29,525 nucleotides of DNA, taken from NCBI GenBank assembly GCA_003990745.1, contig RBNI01000539.1:1-29525 (forward strand), in the 5' to 3' direction. The notes below the pieces were generated by a model that was given only the letters and a program-made list of their open reading frames with translations, was not told where the DNA came from and made no database searches. Numbering within the stretch: the first letter of the stretch is position 1; every line of letters starts with the position of its first letter. The DNA is from Jimgerdemannia flammicorona (lineage: Eukaryota; Mucoromycota; Endogonomycetes; Endogonales; Endogonaceae). Shown piece after piece: positions 1 to 9,993 of the stretch. Position numbers and translations under genes: made by a program.

Positions 1-112
1 AAAAAAAAAAAAAAAAAAAGCATTGTACAACAATTAGTTTCAAACTTCCATACGTTGAATTGCCCACCAAAGGGAGTTCTATGTCCAATAAAAACTGCAA
101 ATGAGATGGTAC

Positions 113-2396
113 TTGCCACTGGCGGCTCTTCCATTTCCTTCGCCTCCCCATCCCTTCCTCCGTTCTCCTTCTCATTGTCAGTCTTGACATTCTCATCAGA
201 AAAACGATGGTCTTCGTCGTCTTCCTCCATCGGTTGTGCAGTCGGCGTTACCGATCTCGTCCGTTCGACCCGCTCAAGAGTTCTAGCCGCAATCACAGGG
301 GCCTCTTGCAATGAATTGACAAATTCAGATGTGTCCGAAATGACCAGTCCCCCGCTGGTTGCGCCAATGTCTTCGTCATCTCGGTCTTCGCTACGGATTC
401 GTGACGCTATCATGCAACAGAGACAGGGGATAAATCAGACGCCAAAGTGTATCGTTGAACAGGTATACAAGCATGCCTTAGCACACACGACAATGATTCG
501 TTGCCAAGACCTTAATCTGTTAATACCTGTTCTCATAATATCCTCTACACTCAATCTCACCACTTCCTTCTTTTTATTCGCGATGCGTCTTGCCCTCGCC
601 AGTGCTTGCTGTAAGTCATCATCGTCCACAAAGCTGACCTCGGCTTGATTTGCAAGGGGTTCCCTATCATCCTCCTCCATGGGTGCGAGCCCGTCATTGT
701 TTTCGGCTGCATCAGTACCAATTGTGTCGTCTATGGGTTCCTGATCTTCGGCCTTCTTCCTGACCTTCTTCTTTCTCTGCAATGGGCGAATTGAAGAGGT
801 GGCGAAGAGGTATAACAGTACGAAGCCAATGAACACAAGCTCACCATCGCATAATCCATCACAAATTTCAATTTTTTTTTTTTTAAAAAAAAAAAAAGTA
901 CCTTGGGCTTCTTGAAAGTCACATCAGCTTCATCTTTCGTGTAATAATCCTTGATTTCCTTCATCTCTGTCGCCAGGAATATTGAAGGCAAATTGTTAGT
1001 TAACTGGCATCGGAGGGCGCCAGCTTGTTTGTTCACAAACCCACAAATGTTAGGATGACTTACTATCGTACGACAAATTAACCGACTGCGCCTTCAGTTT
1101 TTCAGAAACGGATTTCTTGGTGGTCATTGGATCCGTGGAGACAGTTCCATCTTTGCCGATTACAAATGTCTGGTTGAAAAGAGTATGGAGAGAAACAGCC
1201 ATACAGTCGATTGCTAGTAAGAATAAAACACGCACCATTTGCATCAACGTCTTCAGGGTACATAAGTAACTCGATAAAGAAATATTAAACGCATACGCTT
1301 TTCTTGGGACCATCAATATCCTCATCGTATTGACTTAAGATATCCCGCTTCTGCCCACCGGCTAATGTGAATTCATCGTCATCATAGGCGAGGTAACCGG
1401 GTTTCTTTTTCTTGTTGTCGAGGTTCTTTTGCAGGCGTTCATGGTCCTCTATTTGCACGCTGGTCAATTGGTCTCCTTCTGTAGGTTGACGGCCAGAAAG
1501 CAGGATAGTTTGAGACGATTGTATGTAATAACATGTAAGCAGATATGATTATTAACCCGGCCTATAAGAGAAACAAACCATCGTTTTCTAGGATGGCACT
1601 GTCCTTCAGCGTCAATATGATTTCGCCCCCGTCTTTGAAACGAGAGAGGTCGTGGGCAACTTTCAGACCTGTCAGATCGGCTACATTTCGAAATAAAAAG
1701 GCCAAAGACATAATCGATTAGTTTCAACATGATGGATTGTTATCAAGGTGGCGATATTACATACCCGCCGAATACTCTGCACCACCCTTCTCAAAAGTTT
1801 CGTCCATCTCCGCAAGTTCCTTCGCACGTTTTGCTGCCAATTCCTTTTCACGCTTGCGACTCTTCTTGATCCAGTTCAGGGCACTCTCATCTTCATCGTC
1901 ACTCGCCTCTCCAAGAGCTTTGCCCTTGAGCTTCTCAGCGAGTTTCTTGCGGTTTTTGGATCTGATGTGTGTGGGGTGGTGCAAGCGTTAACGATTGGTT
2001 GCTCCAGTCACCGTAAGCTATTGAGGGATAGAAATTGGGGTGGTTGAACTAAAAAAACGCCGCGCGTAAAATACTGAGACGAAAATGGCAACATGATGAA
2101 CGGATGCTTACTTTTCAATTCTTTCCTTGATTTCTTTTTCTTTCGCTTCCTTCGCCTTCTCGTTACGGTAATTTGCCCAGTTCTCATGGGCTTGTTCCTC
2201 ATGGTTGATGGCGCCCTCCGAGTCAACCGCAAGAGGGGGCAAACCGAGAGAGATGCGGAGTTTGCTACGCGGAAAGAAAGTGTCAGTTAAAAGGCTATTA
2301 GGAGCGGCTCGAGTAAAAATGTAGCTACAGTAAAATTGAAACGCACTTTGTCTCTTCCAGAGACATGTCCTCGGACATGGCGGCTGGTTCAGCCAT
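113..2396 (-). CDS. SART-1/Snu66 family U4/U6.U5 tri-snRNP protein, 3' end off the window
   Basis: Nine exons can be joined in frame on the minus strand: 2347-2396, 2112-2264, 1765-1961, 1579-1680, 1297-1478, 1064-1169, 902-966, 527-776 and 113-406. This gives 1399 coding bases (466 codons) from the ATG at 2396. All eight complete introns begin GT, end AG and are 82-150 bases long. The N-terminus has the family signature SLEETNKLRISLGLPPL, followed by a long Lys/Glu-rich helical region. Later blocks such as DLTGLKVAHDL, YDDDEFTL and YYTKDEADVTFKKPK are typical of SART-1/Snu66, which helps assemble the tri-snRNP for pre-mRNA splicing in the nucleus. The last visible exon is acidic (EEDDEDH) and ends at a GTACCA donor at 112. 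The family's conserved C-terminal GLAAAL-type block must lie beyond base 1. No premature stops occur, so the gene looks functional. Confidence 0.9.
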
Positions 2397-2614
2397 AGTT
2401 CAGACGAAGAGACGATGGTGGCGAATTCAAGGATTCAGGGACTGTTCATAAACAAATATGGGGCGTGCTGACGTCACTCGGGAATCAGTCTTGATTTATT
2501 TTCGCTGTCGCTTTGCTCGTAACTTTTTAATTCTTTCTAAAGGTCAGCAAGAACTTCAAAAATGTGACGAGACGGCTGACCGATGATCACAAGCTGGGAA
2601 AGGTGTTGCGCGAC

Positions 2615-3134
2615 ATGCTTGTCGAACTAAGCCAGCTCGTTCATTTGGAAGAGAAAAAGATAAGGTCGTTGGACTGCTGCATGGCGGTAAGTGTAAACAA
2701 GGAGTTGTATATTGTCAAGGTGTTACGGTGAGCGGGTGGAAACTGAATCTGTTTCAATTGCAGGGCTCAAGTTGCAAATATTACGAATCAATTGTCCGGG
2801 AGGATATGTATCGATCTTGAAACCGGGAAGCTCCGAAGATAAAGGATGTAATTAAGCTATTGGCAAGCGTATGGCAAGTGAAGGTATAAGTTGTCGTTGC
2901 TACTGTGATCTCTATCCCGTGCGATTTAGGCTTCGTGCTCATTGCCTTCATTTTATTAAAAATTAGAAAATGATCATGGATTGTGCGTTGATCGTGAACA
3001 CTCTGTCAAGTCAAACCGCAGAGGAATTCCTTGGAGAAGTGATCAACAATGGGTTGAAGGCTTCGTCATCGACCATCACGCTACCATGGTCGCAGGATAC
3101 TCCTATAAAATTGCCCAGACAAAGAACGAAGTAG
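2615..3134 (+). CDS. small unrecognised gene with an internal TGA, possibly decayed
   Basis: I do not recognise this protein. Coding-like sequence runs in one phase through 2548-2686, 2764-2883 and 2967-3134. These are separated by GT-AG introns of 77 bases (GTAAGT donor, TTGCAG acceptor) and 83 bases (GTATAAG donor, TTAG acceptor), and the frame ends at TAG 3132-3134. The middle exon has one in-frame TGA at 2818-2820. The translation is Lys/Leu-rich and helical (LRDMLVELSQLVHLEEKK), then KIKDVIKLLASVWQV and TAEEFLGEVINNGL. An ATG at 2415 could join through a weak GTGCTG donor, but it lies 18 bases from the divergent SART-1 start. ATG 2615, inside the first of these blocks, leaves about 220 bases for a shared promoter. 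A 60-base intron (GTTGCA...GGAAG) could also remove the TGA in frame, so decay is not certain. Confidence 0.45.
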
Positions 3135-3329
3135 AGCAGCTGTTTGTATGGTATCTCAATGTAGGAGTGTAATGTTCTCGATTATCCCTATAAAATATAA
3201 ATAAATTTTACTGTGGAGCTTAAAAATTAGAAGTATTTTAAAAAGAACAAGAAAAGAAAAACTATTTGACACCAAAGTCTATGAGAATTATGAGAATTAT
3301 CAGAACTTTCCAAAAACCTGGAGCATATA
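3135..3329. other. AT-rich spacer between host gene and first transposon
   Basis: I see no gene here. The stretch is AT-rich, with ATAAATAAAT-like runs just after the stop of the plus-strand gene that could serve as a polyadenylation region. It ends where the reversed LTR terminus TGTAAGAGGG begins at 3330. Confidence 0.5.
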
Positions 3330-4605
3330 TGTAAGAGGGTTACTTATCAGGGTAACCATTACATATGTAGTTCTAGAAGAGTTTTCTGGAAGTTCTGGAT
3401 ATTCTAGAAGACTATTTTCTTTAGGTCAAGATCAATTTCATATGGAGTATGTTCTTTATGCTTATTGATTTCAAGATTGGATTAATGTCTCAACCAAAGT
3501 CCTTATTTAGACTAGTTCTGGATGTTCAGGATTTTCTATATTTCAAGAAGTTCAAGAAACTAAGACCAGTTTAATTGAATTGGTATATTGCTGTAGATAA
3601 TATCCAATTAGGAAATTTCATGATATGGTTAGAAGTAAGACCTAATGGGAAGCAGATTTACTTAAGAGTAGTTTGTAGGTTATTAAATAGATTTATTCAC
3701 TATTCATAATATTACTATACTAGAAGTAGTTATATAAAGAGATATTGTGAAAAAGTGTTCAAGATTGTTCTTATCTATTTGAGTCTGAGATTCTGAGATC
3801 TGAGAGAGGGGGTATTTATACTAATGAGGGACTATTTGAACTATACTAAATATAGATATAGCACTTAGTGTTTTACTGAGTCAGAATATAGTCACATCAT
3901 ATAAGTGTGAACTGATATATCAAGAGATTGTCTGACTGCTGAGTTAGTTTACAGTTACATCATACAAGACTAATCTAACTATACTAATGACTACTAGGCT
4001 ATCTATAGATTTAAATACTGTCTAAATAGTCTTTGATAATATTATCTCTAATGAAGTAGTTGTCTAGGAAGAGTAATTCTCAGATTACTTCTCTCTGTTT
4101 GCTCAGATAATAATATATTAGGACCTTATTACTATTCTACAAAATAGTATCATCTATCTCATATATTAGGTATAGAGTTGGTAGGCAAAGAAGAGGTGCC
4201 TTATTTTCACTTTCATCAAATTCACTGTCTGCATACCTTTTATAGATTATGGTACTATATATTGCTGAGTTGTAGTAAGCTGGTAGCTGTTGTTTATATT
4301 GTTTGTACTTAGGTAATAGAGTTGTCAGTTCAATCTTAAGAGTTGTCTGAAGGTATAAATTATATTCTCTAGTTTTCTCATTATAGTTGAAGTAGTCAGA
4401 GATAAATATAGATTGGTACTCATATTAGTAATTGTTATCCCAATAGGTCTTATAGGTAGTGGTAACTTAAAGATAGGAAATAAAGGTACTGTACTTATAA
4501 AAGAGTTCTCAGTACTTATGAGTGATGAGTTTCTGATGTTGAGATATCTGGATAATATCTATATTATAGTAGTATTCAACTATATCTTCTAGGAGACAGT
4601 TAATC
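3330..4605 (-). mobile_element. element B, truncated tandem LTR, distal part
   Basis: Read on the minus strand, this is the 3' part of an LTR ending CTCTTACA at 3330. It matches 21140-22723 along its length, apart from a deletion of about 300 bases corresponding to roughly 22275-22580. It contains a minus-strand TATAAATA at 3813-3820 and part of the LTR reading frame seen complete in the partner copy, including a QKLI codon run where the partner has a stop. CpG is almost absent across its 1.27 kb. It is cut at 4605 by element A and resumes at 20826. Confidence 0.85.
4601..4605. repeat. TAATC target-site duplication of element A, left copy
   Basis: TAATC lies immediately before the TGTAAG start of the 5' LTR and again at 20821-20825 just after the 3' LTR. 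The uninterrupted homologous site near 22718-22723 reads CCAATCTGATAG, which supports the insertion point. Confidence 0.88.
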
Positions 4606-4904
4606 TGTAAGTATATAACCTCCAAGCCACCAAAATTACATGTCATCTTCAGAACCAATTTGGAAACCATATGCAAGACTACAAAACAAGTTACTGAAGA
4701 GATCATCTGGTTATACAAAATATGCTAGCAAACACAAAAACCTATCGCCAAGATACAAAAATACTAGAAGAAGTACTACAACCATAAGACTGACTCTGAA
4801 CCTCTATAACTAGTTTAGTATACTGTACTATTACAAAAGGAAACTGAAAGTACCCAACTCAAACTGAGACAAGAAGGACCCTATCTCATCCATCAAGAGT
4901 TCAT

Positions 4905-4916
4905 GAACTGTACTTA

Positions 4917-4918
<2 letters not shown>
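4905..4918. repeat. 14-bp target duplication of the LINE insertion, left copy
   Basis: GAACTGTACTTATC occurs here, directly before the poly-T run, and again at 6306-6319. In the 3' LTR the corresponding sequence near 19618 is single and uninterrupted, so this is a true target-site duplication. Confidence 0.92.
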
Positions 4919-4957
<39 letters not shown>

Positions 4958-6305
4958 GTCACTTGGACTCCATCCTTTATTAACCCATCTACCCCATAAA
5001 AGTACATTGATCCTACCCCCTAACTGATCCCCTGGGGGGGGCCCCCCCCTCCTACCTCGACCTGACGAAAGACTACTTTGTCCAACAATCCCCACCCTCC
5101 CACCACTTTGCTCACAGATCTTAGTTACCAAACTGTGATGTCGCCCCCCCTGAGGACCCCAACCAACCCACCATTCAGTCAGCAGATCCCCCAACAGCTC
5201 CTCCCACCATACTATCTTCTTCTGCAGTTCTATCTGCTACCCCTCCTCAAATACAAAGAGCTAATGACCCACTAGTCCTACTTACACTACCAATACCCAT
5301 CCTACAGTGAGCCAACTATCACCCACCCCCCCCACTAGCCAAGATTTCAAGTCATCCCAGTGGCCCCCCACACCAACCGGCCTCTGCTCTACACCCAATC
5401 TATTCCCAATTACTATCCAAAAGTCCCCCAATATCTTACACTCTCCCAGCCAATGTTTCGGCATCTGCACCAGACCCCCAGCCTGCTCCATATTGTAATA
5501 CTTCTTACACTCAAAATGGCCACTGTCTATCAGATGCCTAGTATGGAAATTTAACATGATATTCCTCCACAATACCCGCCACCATACCACCCAGTATTTG
5601 GAAGGAAGCCACCTTCACACCTCAGTACTCCAAGACCAGATACCCACCCAGTCCCACTCCTTGCTGATCCCTGCTGCCTGCCAGCCACTTGACCAAAGAT
5701 CTAGGCCAAGACCCTGCTGACACTCTACTCTATCCCCGATATCAAACATTGCAAGTGGGGCACCCCCCAGGAGCATTCTATCCCAACTCCACATATCAGG
5801 CCCCCACACTACCTCCCCCTCATTACCTTGCCAACACAGGCCAATTCGGTATACTTCATCTACCACTCCCCACCAAAAGCCCTTGAATCACAGCTGCTGA
5901 GCACTATTCAGCCCCATCAAAGAGAGCAGATCTCTGGAGGACCCTCGAGGGGAGGATCTCATCTCCCATACCTTCTGCAGCAGAGGCACCCAACCCCCGC
6001 CCTGCAGTTCAGCAGCTCTCTTCAACCACTAGGCTCGCAAACAGTGCAGCCGCTTGGGGAAATCCACAAGGCCTAGACCCCCTCTGACTACCAGTATTGC
6101 CAAAGTATCCCAACTGACCTGGGCCCTCCTCCCTGCCCAAATCCAATCCCTAGTCACTTTCATCAGCCTCTTCACCACCCATACTGAGAAGTCTAGGTGA
6201 TAGGCCATATACTACAGCTTGGGGAACCAATATATATTCAATATTGACACCTGCCCTGCCAGAGAGATATGGCAGCCTCCCCAACCTTGAAGGGCCTCCC
6301 TCCAA
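4919..6305 (-). mobile_element. 5'-truncated LINE copy with poly-A tail
   Basis: On the minus strand this 1.39-kb insertion ends in 36 A residues (4919-4954 as T on the plus strand) and is flanked by a perfect 14-bp duplication, as expected for target-primed reverse transcription. Its 5' end lies inside the ORF2 C-terminal region, at the level of about 28330 in the long LINE of this window. It belongs to the same family as that LINE but is clearly diverged, especially in the 3' untranslated part, which includes G/C homopolymer runs near 5030-5050. Confidence 0.93.
5282..6305 (-). pseudogene. LINE ORF2 C-terminal fragment
   Basis: The fragment encodes the region downstream of the reverse transcriptase. 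Recognisable blocks are shared with 28550-29230 of the long LINE: WQGNEGEVVWGPDMW, FDIGDRVECQQGLG, EWDWVGIWSWSTEV and HWLGECKILGDFW. The block CKKYYNMEQ followed by HWLGEC corresponds to the Cys/His pattern common near the C-terminus of LINE ORF2 proteins, although the first Cys of the C-x2-C pair seen in the partner (CFNC) is changed. The frame is broken by stops and probable shifts. No RT motifs remain, because the copy is truncated upstream. Confidence 0.82.
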
Positions 6306-6319
6306 GAACTGTACTTATC
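6306..6319. repeat. 14-bp target duplication of the LINE insertion, right copy
   Basis: This is the second copy of GAACTGTACTTATC. The LTR sequence of element A resumes here without loss. Confidence 0.92.
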
Positions 6320-7010
6320 AAACTTAAGACTAAGATATACCATAACTATACAAGACCTCATTATTTAGCAGAAGCAAAACACATTTGAACAACTTCATTT
6401 ACTCTATCTATGTCACCTCTATTGGAGAGTAACAGATGCTTCATCTGAACTCAAGAAAGCTGACATCATCAAAACCAATCTCAAGCTATCCATGTAACAG
6501 ATATTACTAATAGAAATTATCTCAGATTATAGAAAATATTATTTCTGAGAGATTCAAACCCCCAGCCATGACATTGGGAGCCCTTGCCCTAGACAAGAAT
6601 GGCCAGTCCTTGCAAATATGCCAGCAGGCCAAAAAAAAAGAGAACCAAGACCTGTATCCTTATACAACCACTGCCACCAAGAACAGTCATAATTTTGCAA
6701 GAGATAGAAGTAATGATACCTTTGAAACTGATGACATCAGAAGTCAGAAAACTGCTCAGACTTTGTCAGAGATGATATCATCAATAGTGATGTCATCAAA
6801 GACTAACCAGACAGCATCTAAATCTATAAATAGCTTAGCAGTCATAGTATAGTTAGATTAGTCTTATATGATGTGACTGTGAACTGACTCAGCAGTCAGA
6901 TGATCTCTTGATATGTCAGATCACACTTATACTACATGACTGTATTCTGACTCAGCAAGGTACTAAGTGCTATATCTATATTCAGCATAGTCCAGATAGC
7001 CTCTCACTAG

Positions 7011-7018
7011 TATAAATA
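7011..7018 (+). promoter_or_regulatory. TATA box of element A 5' LTR
   Basis: TATAAATA is followed by CCCCCTCTCCC and lies about 130 bases before an AATAAA. The same TATAAATACCCCC block is kept in the 3' LTR at 20324-20331 and, on the minus strand, in both LTRs of element B (3813-3820 and 21619-21626). Conservation in four copies supports it as the retrotransposon promoter. Confidence 0.7.
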
Positions 7019-7143
7019 CCCCCTCTCCCAGACCTCAGAATCTCAGACTGAAACAGACTCGAACACACAAGAATATTCTGAATACTTCCCCACAATATCC
7101 CTTTACATAACTACTCCTAGTATAACAATATCATAAATAGTGA

Positions 7144-7149
7144 ATAAAC
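7144..7149 (+). terminator. polyadenylation signal AATAAA of element A 5' LTR
   Basis: The AATAAA hexamer downstream of the TATA box is kept at 20456-20461 in the 3' LTR. Its placement after the presumed transcription start gives a short R region, as is usual in LTR elements. Confidence 0.5.
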
Positions 7150-7510
7150 TTATTTAATAATTCACAAATCACTCTTAAGTAAATCTGCTCTCTGTTAGAT
7201 CCTACTCCTAACCCCATCATGAAATTTCCTAATTAGATATTGTCTGCAGTGATACACTAATTCAACTAAGCTGGTCTTAGTTTCTTGAACTTCCTGAAAT
7301 ATGGAAACTCCTGAACATCCAGAACTAGTCCAAAAAAGGACTTTGGTTGAGATGTCAATCTGAACTTAAAATCAATAAGTATAGAGGATATATTCCATAC
7401 AAAATTGATCTTGACCTTAAAGAAAACAGTCTTCCAGAATATCCAGAACCTCTAGAAAACCCTTCCAGAACTACATAACAGTTACCCTAAAAAAGTATCC
7501 CTCTTACAAC

Positions 7511-9280
7511 TTAGTAGCAGCAGTTTACAATCTAATTCCACTTCAAGATACTTTCTTATCCAGCTACAAACCCCTCTGTGAATTCTTACAAGTTAGTATA
7601 AAGCCCAACCTCTGAACTGGAATTTATCCTGAACCATCTGACAATCTGGAAAAAATTAAACCTAATATATAAGAACAATTTGACCTCCACACCTACAACA
7701 AGTGGGACAAACTTCATTTGAAGAAAGAAATACTCCAGTTAAATTAGCAAATAGGTGAAACCCTATTCACTGAACTCCTTGCTCTACACCCAGCAAGTCA
7801 AGATAAAGAAGGTCTTATTGAAGCCTTCTTTACTCTTCTCAATAAGAGTTTTGTCAGCTCTATAAATCTGAGTGACCTAGGACAACCAGCAGCAGTCTTT
7901 CTAGCCTTAGTCCCTCATGAAGCCTAAGTCTCTATAGCTAAGTGACTCAACTCTACTGACTTTCACCATACCAGAACCAAGACTGCATTATACTACTGAT
8001 TCCAGAACAGCAAGGCCTGTCATATTCTTAAAGAAGAAGCAAGAGAAACCCTTCATCAACTATCTGACCCTAAACCAGAAACAGGCCCTGTTACAGCTCT
8101 ATCTGAATCTAAAACCAATACTGAACCAGAACTTGACTTTGAATTAAGTCTTTCTGAAATCAGATATATAACTAATTCTGTCTACTTTGATGCTGAGCAA
8201 ACCCAATTACACAAAGACTAAATTGAAGAGAAGGAGAAGTATCTCAGTGAATTCGATCCTGGATATACTATTGAAGGAGATGCACCTCCATCAGGACAGA
8301 ACACACCTACACAGCAACAGACAGCTATCTATCGAGCCCTCACTCCAGACCCACAACTATTACTCCAGCAACTTACACAGACCCAAAGAACCCCATCATA
8401 CTCTGCACCAGTACCTCAAGTAGTATCAGTAATACCACTACTAGTAGTCCAACCATCTCTAGTAAACAACATGGCAAACTAACAGATTCTAGACCTCATA
8501 GCCCAGATAGCCATAATGGTAGCAACCATTACTGCCTTAGCTAAACAGACCCAACCTACCAAAAATCTGAGCCTACCTACCTTCAATGGAACTGCACAAG
8601 AAGTCTAAAGCTTTATTAGTATAGTTGATATCAACTTTGAAGTCAATCAATAGACCAATAAGCGAGTTGCTGACTGCCTTCTGACAAACAATCAAGACCA
8701 CACTCTGGAACAACTCTTTGCTACAACTATAGCCTATGTCCACTGAGTTGTTATATTCTTTTGAGGACCTGCCAAAGAATGGTGGCAAACTCCCTCTGAA
8801 AAATCCCTCATATAGCACACCTGACCTGCAGTTGTTGCCCAAAATACAGCAAACAATGCCCCAGAATATAGAGCCCATTCTGTAGTCTCTAGACTGAAAT
8901 AACTCATGATTGCTCAATACCACAGTGAAACTATGATTGCTGAATCTCAAGTAAAACTCTGCAACTTCAAATTTGATATATATAGCAAAGAAGAATTCAA
9001 AATCTTCTATACAAAACTTGAGTCACTCCTGAACACTATTGGCCTAGAATATATTACCAATGATGAAGCATGAAATGATATAAGAGCAGACCATTTATTC
9101 AATACTCTGCCTGAATGACTTACTAGAAAAATCCAAGAACAAGGCTGCCTAGTTGGTTGTGATCACCAACAATGGTGCCTGGTAAGAATCAAGACTATGG
9201 TCAAGCAAATCCTAATAGCTAGACCAATTCTGCCCCAAAGACAATTCAACAATAAGAAAAAGACTTGGACCAAGAAAAAA
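7511..9280 (+). pseudogene. gypsy gag, first part, with long N-terminal region
   Basis: One frame runs the full length, broken by about a dozen and a half TAA/TAG/TGA codons but no shift. It opens two bases after the LTR. Its first 300 or so codons match nothing I know. The gag core follows: a hydrophobic-to-polar linker (QILDLIAQIAIMVATITALA), then LSLPTFNGTAQEV, SFISIVDINFEVN and GPAKEWW. A typical gag tail follows (FKIFYTKLESLL, ADHLFNTLPE, LTRKIQEQG). This is the capsid organisation of Ty3/gypsy elements. Tryptophan codons such as EWW are intact, and the stops fit lost Arg (CGA) and Gln (CAA/CAG). The frame is cut at 9280 by the Penelope-like palindrome and continues in register from 17421. 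Confidence 0.82.
9001..9280. repeat. 280-bp duplication flanking the palindrome, left copy
   Basis: Bases 9001-9280 align without gaps to 17421-17700. I count 26 mismatches, 25 of them transitions. The repeat ends exactly at both outer ends of the palindrome (9281 and 17420), so it was created when the palindrome formed and is not an older tandem repeat of gag. Confidence 0.9.
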
Positions 9281-9786
9281 GAGGAGGAGGAAGGCCCAGT
9301 AGGAGCCAGGGGAGCGAACCCAGAACCAGTGTCAAAGCAAACAGAAGACATGTAGAAGAGTATATATAAGGGGGATGAACAAAGAATGTAACTGAAAATA
9401 CATCAGCCATTTATTGCTACATAAAAATGTGGTCCTTATATACAAAATACAATATCTCAAAAGGGAGGATACACCACAACTCAGGGCAAACTGAATTAGG
9501 AACCATATGACCACCAGAGATAGGCAGAGATAAGAGGGAAGCCAATCCCAGTTGTAGGATAAAAATCACAAACAAATACAAACAAAACAAAACAAATCCA
9601 AATCAAGATTAAAAAACATCTACAGACCCCAGAGGAGTGAGTGTGAGCAAGGGGTGAGGCCGAAACAGAGTGAGCTGCAGCAAGCTCGAGCAAAGTGAGG
9701 GACTGAAGGCAGCAGAGGAGAGTGGAGTAAGGCTGAGACCCCAGAGTGAGTGCAAGACCCTGGAGGGGGCAAGGATGTTTTTTAAT
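9281..9786 (-). repeat. outer terminal repeat of the left Penelope-like arm
   Basis: This is the reverse complement of 16920-17420 in the right arm, about 500 bases. The outer 340 bases also match the inner repeats 12943-13265 (same orientation) and 13437-13770 (inverted). The inner 165 bases form a G-rich segment bounded by ATTAAAAAACATC and GATGTTTTTTAAT. Confidence 0.85.
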
Positions 9787-9993
9787 CCTCTCCAGCAAAG
9801 CCGAAGGCACCAGAAGGTAATGAAAACATAAAACAAGAGTGATGGATTAAAGAAGAAATAGAAGGAAGATGCAAATGAGCAATCAGAGGGCATTGAGAAA
9901 GAGATGAAAGTCCATAGTATGAAAGAGAAGAGCACAGGACAGTATCAGGGTATTGAGCAACCCAGCAAGTATGATCAAATGGTATGATGAGAA

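Larger units (their letters stand above)
4606..7508 (+). repeat. 5' LTR of element A, interrupted by a LINE
   Basis: The LTR consists of 4606-4918 and 6320-7508, about 1.5 kb in total, and matches the 3' LTR 19322-20820 collinearly. It begins TGTAAGTATATAACC and ends CCCTCTTACA. The two LTRs differ mainly by transitions. Near 6570-6850 it shows a short ATG-initiated frame, which I treat as incidental. A longer, stop-interrupted frame runs through the first part and is discussed under findings. Confidence 0.88.

Noticed and set aside
871..897. T(14)A(13) palindromic run
   Set aside because: It lies inside an intron of the SART-1 gene and looks like simple low-complexity sequence.
2981..3172. 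63-codon plus-strand open frame
   Set aside because: It is out of phase with the last exon of the adjacent gene, whose phase joins properly through GT-AG introns.
4901..5194. Minus-strand open frame over the poly-T run
   Set aside because: It is produced by the LINE poly-A tail (a Lys run) and G/C homopolymers in its 3' untranslated region.
6568..6852. 94-codon ATG frame in the 5' LTR of element A
   Set aside because: The matching position in the 3' LTR is broken by indels, and another phase carries the more coding-like pattern.
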